From NCBI RefSeq assembly GCF_000827885.1, contig NZ_JTKH01000025.1:62001-126000 (forward strand): DNA of 64,000 nt, in the 5' to 3' direction. Origin of the DNA: Vibrio renipiscarius (lineage in GTDB: Bacteria; Pseudomonadota; Gammaproteobacteria; Enterobacterales; Vibrionaceae). Shown one piece after another: positions 1 to 7,097 of this stretch. The number at the start of each line of letters is the position of its first letter. Within the stretch, counting starts at the first letter, position 1. The notes under the pieces were generated by a model. It had not been told where the DNA came from. It ran no database searches and saw only the letters and a list, made by a program, of their open reading frames with translations. Both the position numbers and the translations under genes were made by a program.

Positions 1-595
1 CTACACTATCATCAAGTTTTAATAAGAGGTTTTCACTTTCAATTTCACCAGCTTTAGTTATAGTGATTTCCATTGTTGAACTATGAATTTTTAACCCTAA
101 AGAAGAGTTAATATATTCGTATATTGAATTTTCTACATGCTTTTTTGAAAGTCCCGTGATGATATTGATTGGCATATAGGTGTCTTCAATAACATTAGGT
201 TCTCCATCAGAAACTCGAACTCGAATGATGTGGTAAAGCATATCACCTTCAATGCAGTTGAGTCTGTCAGCAAGAAAATCAGTTGCAGGTTCAACGGAGT
301 AATTTAGTACTCTAGTTTCGAGTTTTTGTCCTGTCGCTGCAGCATTAGCTTTGGTTCCGTAAAGGTGTTTCGGCGCTTGGGTGCTCAGTGGACGTTTAAC
401 AAACGATCCCGAGCCTCTTTTGCGCACAACGAACCCGTCATGAACCAAGATATCTAAAGCTTTTTTGATGGTAAGTTCACTACAACCAAATTCATTTGCT
501 AAAGAAGTACCGTCTGGTAACTTTACGTTGCTTTCGTACTTACCATGTAAAATTCGATCTTTGATGGTTTCATATATTTCAAGGTATTTGACCAT
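1..595 (-). CDS. GntR/HutC-family transcriptional regulator (C-terminus beyond window)
   Basis: Read on the minus strand from ATG at 595 to the window edge (about 198 residues visible). The N-terminus begins MVKYLEIYETIKDRILHGKY and continues with a GntR winged helix: a recognition-helix region with SLANEFGCSELTIKKALDIL, then the wing VVRKRGSGSFVKR. The following region, with ETRVLNYSVEPATDFLADRL and a VIEDTYMP segment, fits a UTRA (HutC-type) effector domain, which usually binds a phosphorylated sugar. It is divergent from the PTS operon starting at 953, and a palindrome lies between them, so it probably represses that operon and answers to a PTS-derived sugar phosphate. This is the role GmuR plays in the B. 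subtilis gmu operon. The family call is firm; the effector is inferred. Confidence 0.88.
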   Translation of the reverse strand, partial: MVKYLEIYETIKDRILHGKYESNVKLPDGTSLANEFGCSELTIKKALDILVHDGFVVRKRGSGSFVKRPLSTQAPKHLYGTKANAAATGQKLETRVLNYSVEPATDFLADRLNCIEGDMLYHIIRVRVSDGEPNVIEDTYMPINIITGLSKKHVENSIYEYINSSLGLKIHSSTMEITITKAGEIESENLLLKLDDSV

Positions 596-739
596 GCCAT
601 TTCCCGTTATTAGGTTTACTACTATAGCGTTTAACAAATATTAAACTCTTTGTCCATTCAAACCTGAATAACGTAACCGCGTTTATATGACACCGATCCC
701 CATTCTGCTCAATATGGCTCATTTGTTAACCTAAATAAT

Positions 740-753
740 AAACCATATGGTTT
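740..753. promoter_or_regulatory. Palindromic operator AAACCATATGGTTT
   Basis: Perfect 14-bp palindrome in the divergent gap (596-952) between the GntR regulator and the PTS IIB gene. Its 12-bp core AACCATATGGTT recurs at 6165-6176, upstream of the second ROK kinase. GntR/HutC proteins bind short AT-rich palindromes as dimers, so this is the best candidate operator for the adjacent regulator. The rest of the 357-bp gap is AT-rich and I see no gene in it. Confidence 0.65.
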
Positions 754-952
754 TTAAATCAATAACTATGCTGTTTTATTTTTAAAACTATATTTTTAGT
801 GTGACGAAGGTAATGTTTTTGCAGAATCTAGCTTCACCTAAGAGATGAGATCTGGTCTATTACAATCGAAATATGAAGTTATTGAGATAATCACTAGAAC
901 CAAGAATGCGTTCTCAATAATCAAATGAATTACGAAAATAGGGGAAATCAAA

Positions 953-1255
953 ATGGTAAAAAAAATCTTTCTAGTTTGTTCTGCTGGTATGTCGACATCA
1001 ATGGTTGTGAACAAAATGCGCGACGCTGCGAATAACAAAGGCATGGAGGCGGAAATTAAAGCTTATTCTATCTCTGAGTTTGCAGATGTGGTGGATCAAT
1101 ATGAGATTTGCATGGTTGCGCCACAAATCAAATACGAGTTTGAACGCTTAAGTGGTATCTGCGCCGAGAAAGGCGTTAAGTGCGGGCAGATTGGTATGAT
1201 GGAATACGGGATGTTGAATGGTGCAGCGGTTCTAGATGCGGCATTGGCGCTATAA
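953..1255 (+). CDS. PTS lactose/cellobiose-type EIIB component
   Basis: 100 residues, the usual length for a free-standing cellobiose-type IIB. The sequence starts MVKKIFLVCSAGMSTSMVVN; Cys9 in the VCSAGMSTS loop is the phosphocysteine that passes phosphate from IIA to the incoming sugar. The segment MVAPQIKYEFERL also matches the ChbB/CelA/GmuB family. A good ribosome site (AGGGGA) precedes ATG 953. It is the first gene of the operon, followed by a hairpin and then IIC. In this context the substrate is probably a beta-linked disaccharide released from (gluco)mannan rather than simple cellobiose; that part is inference from the neighbouring mannanases. Confidence 0.9.
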   Translation: MVKKIFLVCSAGMSTSMVVNKMRDAANNKGMEAEIKAYSISEFADVVDQYEICMVAPQIKYEFERLSGICAEKGVKCGQIGMMEYGMLNGAAVLDAALAL

Positions 1256-1260
1256 AAAAT

Positions 1261-1285
1261 AAAGCTGCTCGTGGGGAGCAGCTTT
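1261..1285 (+). terminator. Intercistronic hairpin after IIB (attenuator-like)
   Basis: Perfect 10-bp inverted repeat AAAGCTGCTC / GAGCAGCTTT with a 5-nt loop, starting 6 nt after the IIB stop codon and followed by TTAATAATAAA. The weak T-run suggests partial termination or 3'-end protection, giving more IIB than IIC transcript. Confidence 0.6.
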
Positions 1286-1313
1286 TAATAATAAATTAAT
1301 TGAGACACAGGCT

Positions 1314-2651
1314 ATGTCTAATCAAAATAAATTTTTTACATTCTTAGAGAATGTTGTTGCTCCAATTGCTGGAAAAGTCGGCGCTCAACGTCATATATGT
1401 GCAATACGTGATGCTTTTGTGACCGCAATTCCTTTTATTATTGTAGGATCTTTTCTGCTTGTAATCGCTTTTCCTCCATTTGGAGAGAATGCAACAAACG
1501 TATGGGCGACGTTTGCGCGTGACTATCGAGATGAAATCCTACATCCGTTTAATTTTACAATGGGTATCATGACTCTCTGGATTGTAACAGGTTTGGGTTA
1601 CAATCTAGCGAAGTCCTATGATAAGACAATCAAGAGTCCTCTGCTAGCGGGTGTGCTCTCATTATCGACATTTTTAATGATTTCCGCACCTGTGACTGAA
1701 GGAAAACTTGAAATGGCATATATGGGGGGGGCTGGTATATTTACTGGACTTCTTGTAGGTATTTTCGTTCCAGAGCTGATGCATTTTCTTAAAAAGCATA
1801 ACATTGGGTTTAAATTACCTACTCAAGTACCTGAAAAAGTACGTGAGTCATTTGACCTATTCATTCCAATTTTAATCGTTATTGTGACGATTTATCCTCT
1901 GAATTTATATGTCCAGTCTCAAACCGGTTTTATTATTCCACAGGCAATTATGGAGTTATTTAAACCACTGGTATCTGCATCCGACACGCTACCAGCATTG
2001 CTACTTGTATCATTTATTGCCCAAGTTTTGTGGTGGGCAGGTGTGCATGGCTCTCTAATTACAGGTGGAATTATCGCGCCGTTCGTTCTTGCTAATCTTA
2101 CTACTAATCAAGAAGCGCTTGCAGCTGGCGTCGAAGGCACTCAATTACCAGCGATCTTTGCTCAGCCAATGCTTGATTTTTTTATGATGGCCGGAGGCTC
2201 TGGTGCTACATTTGTTCTCGTTCTGATGTTCTTGCGATCAAAAGCAGCTCACTTAAGAGCGATAGGTAAAATGTCCTTGATTCCAGGTATGTTCAATATC
2301 AATGAGCCGGTTTCTTTCGGTACACCAATAGTAATGAATCCGACATACTTTATCCCTTGGATTTTGGTGCCCCAGGCATGCGGTATCTTCACATGGGCAA
2401 TGTTCAAGCTGGAGCTAATGCATCGTATTATTGCTATTCCACCATGGACTGCCCCGACACCATTAGGTGCGGCGTGGGCGACTAACTGGTCAGTAATTGC
2501 TGTTGTTACAGTGCTAGTAAACTATGTCATTGCGACTGCAATTTGGTACCCATTCATGAAGATTCATGAAAAGCAGTTACTCGAAGAAGAAGCGAAAATG
2601 GCCGCTGCCCAACAGCAGGCACAATCAACGACTCAACCACTAACAGCGTAA
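1314..2651 (+). CDS. PTS lactose/cellobiose-type EIIC permease
   Basis: 445 residues, typical of the CelB/ChbC/GmuC integral membrane IIC family, with about ten hydrophobic segments. Family-typical stretches include FVTAIPFIIVGSFLL near residue 40, WWAGVHGSLITGGI near 245 and GMFNINEPVSFGTPIVMNP near 330. The last is the conserved NEP/GTPIV loop thought to contribute to the sugar site. The C-terminus is a charged Gln-rich tail that faces the cytoplasm. IIC imports the disaccharide while IIB phosphorylates it at C6. Its place between IIB and IIA, and the GH1, ROK and mannanase genes downstream, point to a manno- or gluco-manno-disaccharide as substrate. Confidence 0.92.
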   Translation: MSNQNKFFTFLENVVAPIAGKVGAQRHICAIRDAFVTAIPFIIVGSFLLVIAFPPFGENATNVWATFARDYRDEILHPFNFTMGIMTLWIVTGLGYNLAKSYDKTIKSPLLAGVLSLSTFLMISAPVTEGKLEMAYMGGAGIFTGLLVGIFVPELMHFLKKHNIGFKLPTQVPEKVRESFDLFIPILIVIVTIYPLNLYVQSQTGFIIPQAIMELFKPLVSASDTLPALLLVSFIAQVLWWAGVHGSLITGGIIAPFVLANLTTNQEALAAGVEGTQLPAIFAQPMLDFFMMAGGSGATFVLVLMFLRSKAAHLRAIGKMSLIPGMFNINEPVSFGTPIVMNPTYFIPWILVPQACGIFTWAMFKLELMHRIIAIPPWTAPTPLGAAWATNWSVIAVVTVLVNYVIATAIWYPFMKIHEKQLLEEEAKMAAAQQQAQSTTQPLTA

Positions 2652-2659
2652 TCTAAGCG

Positions 2660-2686
2660 AGGAGAGGGAATATCTTTCCCTCTCCT
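2660..2686 (+). other. Strong intercistronic hairpin between IIC and IIA
   Basis: Perfect 11-bp inverted repeat AGGAGAGGGAA / TTCCCTCTCCT around the loop TATCT, 9 nt after the IIC stop. No T-run follows, so it looks like an mRNA processing or stability element rather than a rho-independent terminator. A smaller hairpin (CCTCA/TGAGG) follows at 2719-2734. Confidence 0.6.
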
Positions 2687-2786
2687 ATAACTTGATAGTT
2701 TTTATTTAAAACATTGGGCCTCAGATAATTGAGGTCACGGGGATGTTTTAAGTAAAATTTATTACGGTTGAAAAAGAGGACTCAAG

Positions 2787-3149
2787 ATGTCAGAACAATT
2801 TGAAATTAATGCAGTCGAAGATATTTCAGAAGAATTTCTAATGATGCTTTTAACACAAGCCGCAATGGGAGAATCGGCTTCAAAAGAAGCAATGATAAAA
2901 GCACGACAAGGTGAATTTGAAGTTGCTAAGCAGCTTATTGAGCAAGCAGAGGAAGCATTCACGGAAGTACATAAGACCCAGACAGCACTCATTGGCTTCG
3001 ATGAAGGTGAAGGAAAGGTGCCAATGACTCTTATTCTTACGCACATTCAAGATCATATTATGACGGGTATGTTGGCAAAAGAAATTGCATTCGAAATTAT
3101 CTCTATTAGAGAAGAAATGGCGGAGCTTAGAGCAGCGTTAAGGTCATAA
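2787..3149 (+). CDS. PTS lactose/cellobiose-type EIIA component
   Basis: 120 residues, slightly longer than the usual 100-115 for the ChbA/CelC/GmuA family of helical trimeric IIA proteins. The conserved motif LILTHIQDHIMTGMLAKEIA near residues 84-103 contains the phospho-accepting histidine, which takes phosphate from HPr and gives it to IIB. An AGAGGA ribosome site precedes the ATG. It completes a full IIB-IIC-IIA set encoded as separate proteins, the arrangement seen in chitobiose, cellobiose and glucomannan PTS operons. Confidence 0.9.
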   Translation: MSEQFEINAVEDISEEFLMMLLTQAAMGESASKEAMIKARQGEFEVAKQLIEQAEEAFTEVHKTQTALIGFDEGEGKVPMTLILTHIQDHIMTGMLAKEIAFEIISIREEMAELRAALRS

Positions 3150-3196
3150 ATCAAGCGTAAGTAGAGGCTTTTAATAGCTATCAGAAGGTTACATAT

Positions 3197-4579
3197 ATGA
3201 AGATATTTCCTCAAGGCTTTTGGTGGGGGTCTGCAACATCGGCTGCGCAATCTGAAGGTTCCTCCCTAAAAGGTGGGAAGTCAGCGAGTATTTGGGACCA
3301 TTGGCATGCAATTCAACCTGAACGTTTCCATAATGGTGTTGGTTGCGCTGACGCTTCGACGTTCTATGAAAATTGGAGAGACGACATTGCTCTAATGAAA
3401 GAGCTTGGCCACAACTCTTTCAGAACATCTATAGCATGGTCTCGACTTATACCAAGCGGTGATGGTGAAATTAATCAAGAAGCTGTCGATTTTTATAGCA
3501 ATGTAATTGACGAATTAATAGAGCAGGGAATTGAGCCGTTTATCAACCTTTATCACTTTGATATGCCATTGTGCATGCAAGAAAAAGGAGGATGGGAGTC
3601 AAGAGAGGTAGTTGATGCTTACGCTAACTATGCCAAGACGTGCTTTGTATTATTTGGTGATCGGGTGGTGAAGTGGTTTACACACAATGAGCCAATTGTT
3701 CCTGTAGAAGGCGGCTACCTCTATGATTTCCATTACCCAAATATTGTCGATTTTAAACGTGCTGCAACAGTGGCACACAACACCTTGGTTGCTCATTCAA
3801 AGGCTGTTATCGCATATCGTAGTTTAGGTTTGAAAGGTGAGATAGGCATTATTTTAAATCTTACACCATCATACCCACGATCACAAAACCAAGCTGATTT
3901 GTTAGCAGCAGAACGTGCAGATTTATTATTTAATCGCTCATTTTTAGATCCTGTGACTAAAGGCGAATATCCAAGCGAACTTGTTACGTTACTCAGTGAA
4001 TACGGGCAATTGCCTGGGTGCCACGATGGAGATCTGGAGATAATCAAAGCAGGTGTAGTTGATTTGTTAGGGGTTAATTTTTACTTTCCTCGGCGCGTGC
4101 AAGCACCTCGATATGCCCCACACCCTGACGCATTATTTATGCCAGAGTGGTTCTTTGAGCCTTACGAAATGCCGGGTAGAAAGATGAACCCTCATCGTGG
4201 CTGGGAGATATATGAGGAGGCCATGTATGACATCGCTATTAATCTGAAAGATAACTATAACAATATCCCGTGGTTTGTTTCAGAAAATGGCATGGGGGTA
4301 GAGGGAGAAGAAAAATTCCGTGCTGAAAGCTTTCAGATACAAGATGATTATCGTATTGAATTTGTGAAAGAACATCTGTCATGGTTACATAAAGCTATTG
4401 ATGAGGGGGCTAACTGTAAAGGTTATCACTTATGGACGTTTATTGACTGCTGGTCATGGTGTAACGCATATAAGAATCGCTATGGATGGATTGAACTCGA
4501 TCTCGAAACACAGGCTCGTAGAATGAAAAAGTCTGGTCAGTGGTTTGCTCAAGTTTCAAACGATAATGGATTCGAGTAG
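3197..4579 (+). CDS. GH1 phospho-beta-glycosidase (first copy)
   Basis: 460 residues, normal for a GH1 (beta/alpha)8 barrel. The N-terminus FPQGFWWGSATSAAQSEG is a classic GH1 start. The acid/base Glu165 lies in THNEPIV and the nucleophile Glu363 in VSENG. The segment EPIVPVEGGYLYDFHYP is shared with the second GH1 copy at 7098 and marks both as one subfamily. No signal peptide is present, so it acts in the cytoplasm, as expected for cleaving a disaccharide phosphate delivered by the adjacent PTS. Products would be a hexose 6-phosphate and a free hexose. Preference for gluco- or manno-configured substrates cannot be read from sequence alone. Confidence 0.92.
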   Translation: MKIFPQGFWWGSATSAAQSEGSSLKGGKSASIWDHWHAIQPERFHNGVGCADASTFYENWRDDIALMKELGHNSFRTSIAWSRLIPSGDGEINQEAVDFYSNVIDELIEQGIEPFINLYHFDMPLCMQEKGGWESREVVDAYANYAKTCFVLFGDRVVKWFTHNEPIVPVEGGYLYDFHYPNIVDFKRAATVAHNTLVAHSKAVIAYRSLGLKGEIGIILNLTPSYPRSQNQADLLAAERADLLFNRSFLDPVTKGEYPSELVTLLSEYGQLPGCHDGDLEIIKAGVVDLLGVNFYFPRRVQAPRYAPHPDALFMPEWFFEPYEMPGRKMNPHRGWEIYEEAMYDIAINLKDNYNNIPWFVSENGMGVEGEEKFRAESFQIQDDYRIEFVKEHLSWLHKAIDEGANCKGYHLWTFIDCWSWCNAYKNRYGWIELDLETQARRMKKSGQWFAQVSNDNGFE

Positions 4580-4606
4580 CTATTAATATGTTCTTAGGGG
4601 AGTCAG

Positions 4607-5230
4607 ATGAAGCTAGCACTTACTTTTGACGGTTGTGAACCAGAGTTAACCATTAAGCTTTTAGGTTTGCTAAATCAGCACAAAGCTAAAGGCTCTTTCT
4701 TTGTTTTAGGTTCATATATAAAGCAAGCGGAAGACGTGATTAAGTGTTTACAAAGAGGTGGGCATCTCATCGGTGGTAATCATTATGACTACCTCGATTC
4801 GACGTTACTCGACTTTAGTGAATTTATCGAACAAGTTCATAGGTGTACAGAAGCTTTAAAAGCAGTAACTGGACAAATGGTTAATTATTACCGTCCTCCA
4901 TTTGGTTCAATTTGCAATGAGCAATGTGCATATCTTATCGACTATGGTCTGACTCCTATTTTTTGGAATGTAGATTCAACAGACAGTAGTACCGAGTCAG
5001 CAAAGGTAGAGAATATTGTTGGGAGAATAATGACGAATGTTACTGCTAACAGTGTTATTCGTTGTCACTTAGACGGGAATGAAAAGTCAAACAGTATTTT
5101 GAGGGCATTGAAGATAGTGATTCCTATGCTGCAACAATGTGGCTATGAATTTGTCACTCTGAATGAAATAAACTCGCATAAGGCCAATCAGTTGAACGGC
5201 TTTTCTCGCCAAGCGATTTTTGAGGTTTAA
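4607..5230 (+). CDS. NodB-like polysaccharide deacetylase with degenerate metal site
   Basis: 207 residues with the fold markers of carbohydrate esterase family 4: LTFDG at 5-9, KGSFFVLG at 28-35, GGHLIGGNH at 51-59, YYRPPFGS at 94-101 and a late RCHLDGN. No signal peptide, so cytoplasmic. Two usual metal ligands appear to be missing. The TFDDGP motif is reduced to TFDG, losing the second Asp, and the HxxxH pair is H59 followed by Leu63. Active CE4 enzymes need Asp-His-His for a divalent metal, so this protein is either inactive, uses other ligands, or does something else. It sits between GH1 and ROK genes. Deacetylating imported acetylated (gluco)manno-oligosaccharides, as ChbG does for chitobiose, is a possible role but unproven. 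Confidence 0.75.
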   Translation: MKLALTFDGCEPELTIKLLGLLNQHKAKGSFFVLGSYIKQAEDVIKCLQRGGHLIGGNHYDYLDSTLLDFSEFIEQVHRCTEALKAVTGQMVNYYRPPFGSICNEQCAYLIDYGLTPIFWNVDSTDSSTESAKVENIVGRIMTNVTANSVIRCHLDGNEKSNSILRALKIVIPMLQQCGYEFVTLNEINSHKANQLNGFSRQAIFEV

Positions 5231-5231
5231 A

Positions 5232-6140
5232 ATGATTGTAGGTTTAGATATTGGTGGTACAAAAATAGAGGGTATAGGCCTAGTCAAGCTTGCAGGCTCG
5301 GACGTATATGAAACCGTTATTAAACATAGAGAGCCAACAAACAAAGAAAGTTATGCGGCTTTTATAGATTCAGTGATGTTGGTGATTGATAAAGTAGCGG
5401 CGCACGGGAAAATTGAATCTATCGGCATTGGATGTTGTGGTTCAGTTGGGCATGACGGACTAATGCAAGGGGCCAATGTCACAGTTTTAAATGGTCAAGA
5501 CTTTATTGGCGACTTACGTTCAAGAACTGACGTTGATGTCGCCATTGCAAATGATGCGGATTGTCTAGCGCTATCAGAATTTAAAGATGGTGCAGCAATA
5601 GATGCAGAGCAATCTTGTATGGCAGTTATTATTGGGACTGGTTGCGGTTCTGGTATCGTGATAAACCAGAAATTGGTGACCGGATCGAATAAGCTAGGAG
5701 GCGAAATTGGTCATAACCCCCTTCCAAATTTCAATCCTGACATCGATGGTAAAGCAGTGAAATGTTACTGCGGGTCGATGAACTGTACAGAGAGTTTTGT
5801 TTCAGGCACTGGCTTTGCTCGTACATTCAGTCAAAAGTATTTTGAAGCTGACTCTAAACAGATTATCGAAATGGTTCGTGCTGGCGATAGTAAAGCGCAA
5901 GAGCATTTTGACGTCTATTGCGATCAACTAGCGCGGACACTTGGTTCTATTGTCAATTTCGTAGACCCAGAGGTTATTGTTCTGGGGGGAGGGATGTCGA
6001 ATGTTGATGAGATTTATGCAAAGGTTCAAGACAAGCTGCACGCATATACATTCACAAAGTCTGTTACGACAAAAGTTGTTAAAAATTGCCATGGGGACTC
6101 TTCCGGAGTTCGAGGCGCAGCATTTTTGAATGCGCTATAA
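5232..6140 (+). CDS. ROK-family sugar kinase with zinc motif
   Basis: About 302 residues from ATG 5232, chosen over an upstream TTG (5220) because GAGG lies at the right distance and the upstream gene stops at 5230. The ASKHA phosphate motif MIVGLDIGGTKIEG opens the protein. A second glycine-rich motif IIGTGCGSGIV is near 130. The ROK signature CYCGSMNCTES near 180 gives the Cys residues for structural zinc. ROK kinases phosphorylate free hexoses such as glucose, mannose or fructose at C6 with ATP. Here it would capture the non-phosphorylated hexose freed by the GH1 enzymes, the role proposed for GmuE in the gmu operon. Exact sugar unknown. Confidence 0.87.
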   Translation: MIVGLDIGGTKIEGIGLVKLAGSDVYETVIKHREPTNKESYAAFIDSVMLVIDKVAAHGKIESIGIGCCGSVGHDGLMQGANVTVLNGQDFIGDLRSRTDVDVAIANDADCLALSEFKDGAAIDAEQSCMAVIIGTGCGSGIVINQKLVTGSNKLGGEIGHNPLPNFNPDIDGKAVKCYCGSMNCTESFVSGTGFARTFSQKYFEADSKQIIEMVRAGDSKAQEHFDVYCDQLARTLGSIVNFVDPEVIVLGGGMSNVDEIYAKVQDKLHAYTFTKSVTTKVVKNCHGDSSGVRGAAFLNAL

Positions 6141-6164
6141 AAAATTTTTGTTATAACGACGAAA

Positions 6165-6176
6165 AACCATATGGTT
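6165..6176. promoter_or_regulatory. Second copy of the operator core AACCATATGGTT
   Basis: Perfect 12-bp palindrome in the 60-bp gap between the two ROK genes, matching the core of the site at 740-753. It suggests a second transcription start under the same GntR regulator, driving the second kinase and second GH1 gene. Confidence 0.6.
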
Positions 6177-6200
6177 ATCTTTTTTTAAGTATATTTATTT

Positions 6201-7097
6201 ATGAATTATATTGTACTCGATTTCGGTGGCAGTTCTGTCAAATGTGCGGTGATGAATAGCAACGCTCAGATAATGAGGCAATTTTCATTGTCAAGCCAAG
6301 TCGATTCATACGATAGCTGGCTAGATATGTTTGCCCCACACTTCGATAAATATCGAAATGAATTTAATGTTCAAGGAATCGCCATTAGTAGTTGTGGGGC
6401 AGTTGATGTTGATAGCGGCATCATCCATGGTTCAAGCGCACTTCCGTATATTCACGACATAGATGTCAAGGCCCTATACAACGAACGTTTCAATGTGCCA
6501 GTCGAATTGGAAAATGATGCTTGCTGTGCAGCACTTGCTGAATCTTGGATCGGTAAGGGCAAGCACTCCGATCATTTTTGTCTATTAGTCATTGGCACTG
6601 GCGTTGGTGGCGCGATTGTTACTCAGCATTCCGTTATGAAAGGTCACCACCTTCATGGAGGAGAGTTTGGTTACATGATAATGGATTACCAAGACGATCA
6701 ACCTGTAATTTTAGGTCATTTAGCATCTACACATGCGCTTGTAGTAATGACTGCAGACAAGTTGGGAGTTCCAGTAGATTCTTTGAACGGGCTAAAAGTC
6801 TTCGAGATGTACGATGAAAATCATAGTGAAGTCATCGCTGTCGTCGATAAGTGGTTGAAATACTTAGCTACAGGGATTTACAACATTCAATATAGCGTCG
6901 ATCCAGAAGTAATTATTATTGGTGGTGCAATTAGCCAACGAAATGACCTTATCGACCTTTTAAACAAAACACTCGACAGCATGCTCGCAGTACTTCCTGT
7001 TGCGCGTATCCGTCCAAATCTTGAAGTTTCCGAGTTTGGCAATGATGCAAACTTAGTTGGAGCTTTGAAACATTATTTGAATAGGCAAGGTTCTTAA
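6201..7097 (+). CDS. ROK-family kinase lacking the zinc motif (BglK-like length)
   Basis: 298 residues. MNYIVLDFGGSSVKCAV is the ASKHA phosphate-1 motif and VIGTGVGGAIV near 133 is phosphate-2; GGEFGYM follows near 155. The Cys-rich ROK signature seen in the preceding kinase is absent; the equivalent region reads DYQDDQPVILGHLAS. ROK members of about 297 residues without the zinc motif include BglK-type beta-glucoside kinases, which phosphorylate intact beta-glucosides with ATP, so it may act on disaccharides rather than free hexose. The stop codon abuts the ATG of the downstream GH1 gene, so the two are probably co-translated. The ribosome site is weak (TTAAG). Substrate is inferred only. 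Confidence 0.8.
   Translation: MNYIVLDFGGSSVKCAVMNSNAQIMRQFSLSSQVDSYDSWLDMFAPHFDKYRNEFNVQGIAISSCGAVDVDSGIIHGSSALPYIHDIDVKALYNERFNVPVELENDACCAALAESWIGKGKHSDHFCLLVIGTGVGGAIVTQHSVMKGHHLHGGEFGYMIMDYQDDQPVILGHLASTHALVVMTADKLGVPVDSLNGLKVFEMYDENHSEVIAVVDKWLKYLATGIYNIQYSVDPEVIIIGGAISQRNDLIDLLNKTLDSMLAVLPVARIRPNLEVSEFGNDANLVGALKHYLNRQGS

Noticed and set aside
799..815. Possible CRP site (TGTGACGAAGG) upstream of the PTS genes
   Set aside because: The right half (TAATG) does not match TCACA, so support is too weak to list.
3793..4047. 84-residue minus-strand frame inside the first GH1 gene
   Set aside because: Overlaps the well-supported GH1 gene and shows no independent features.
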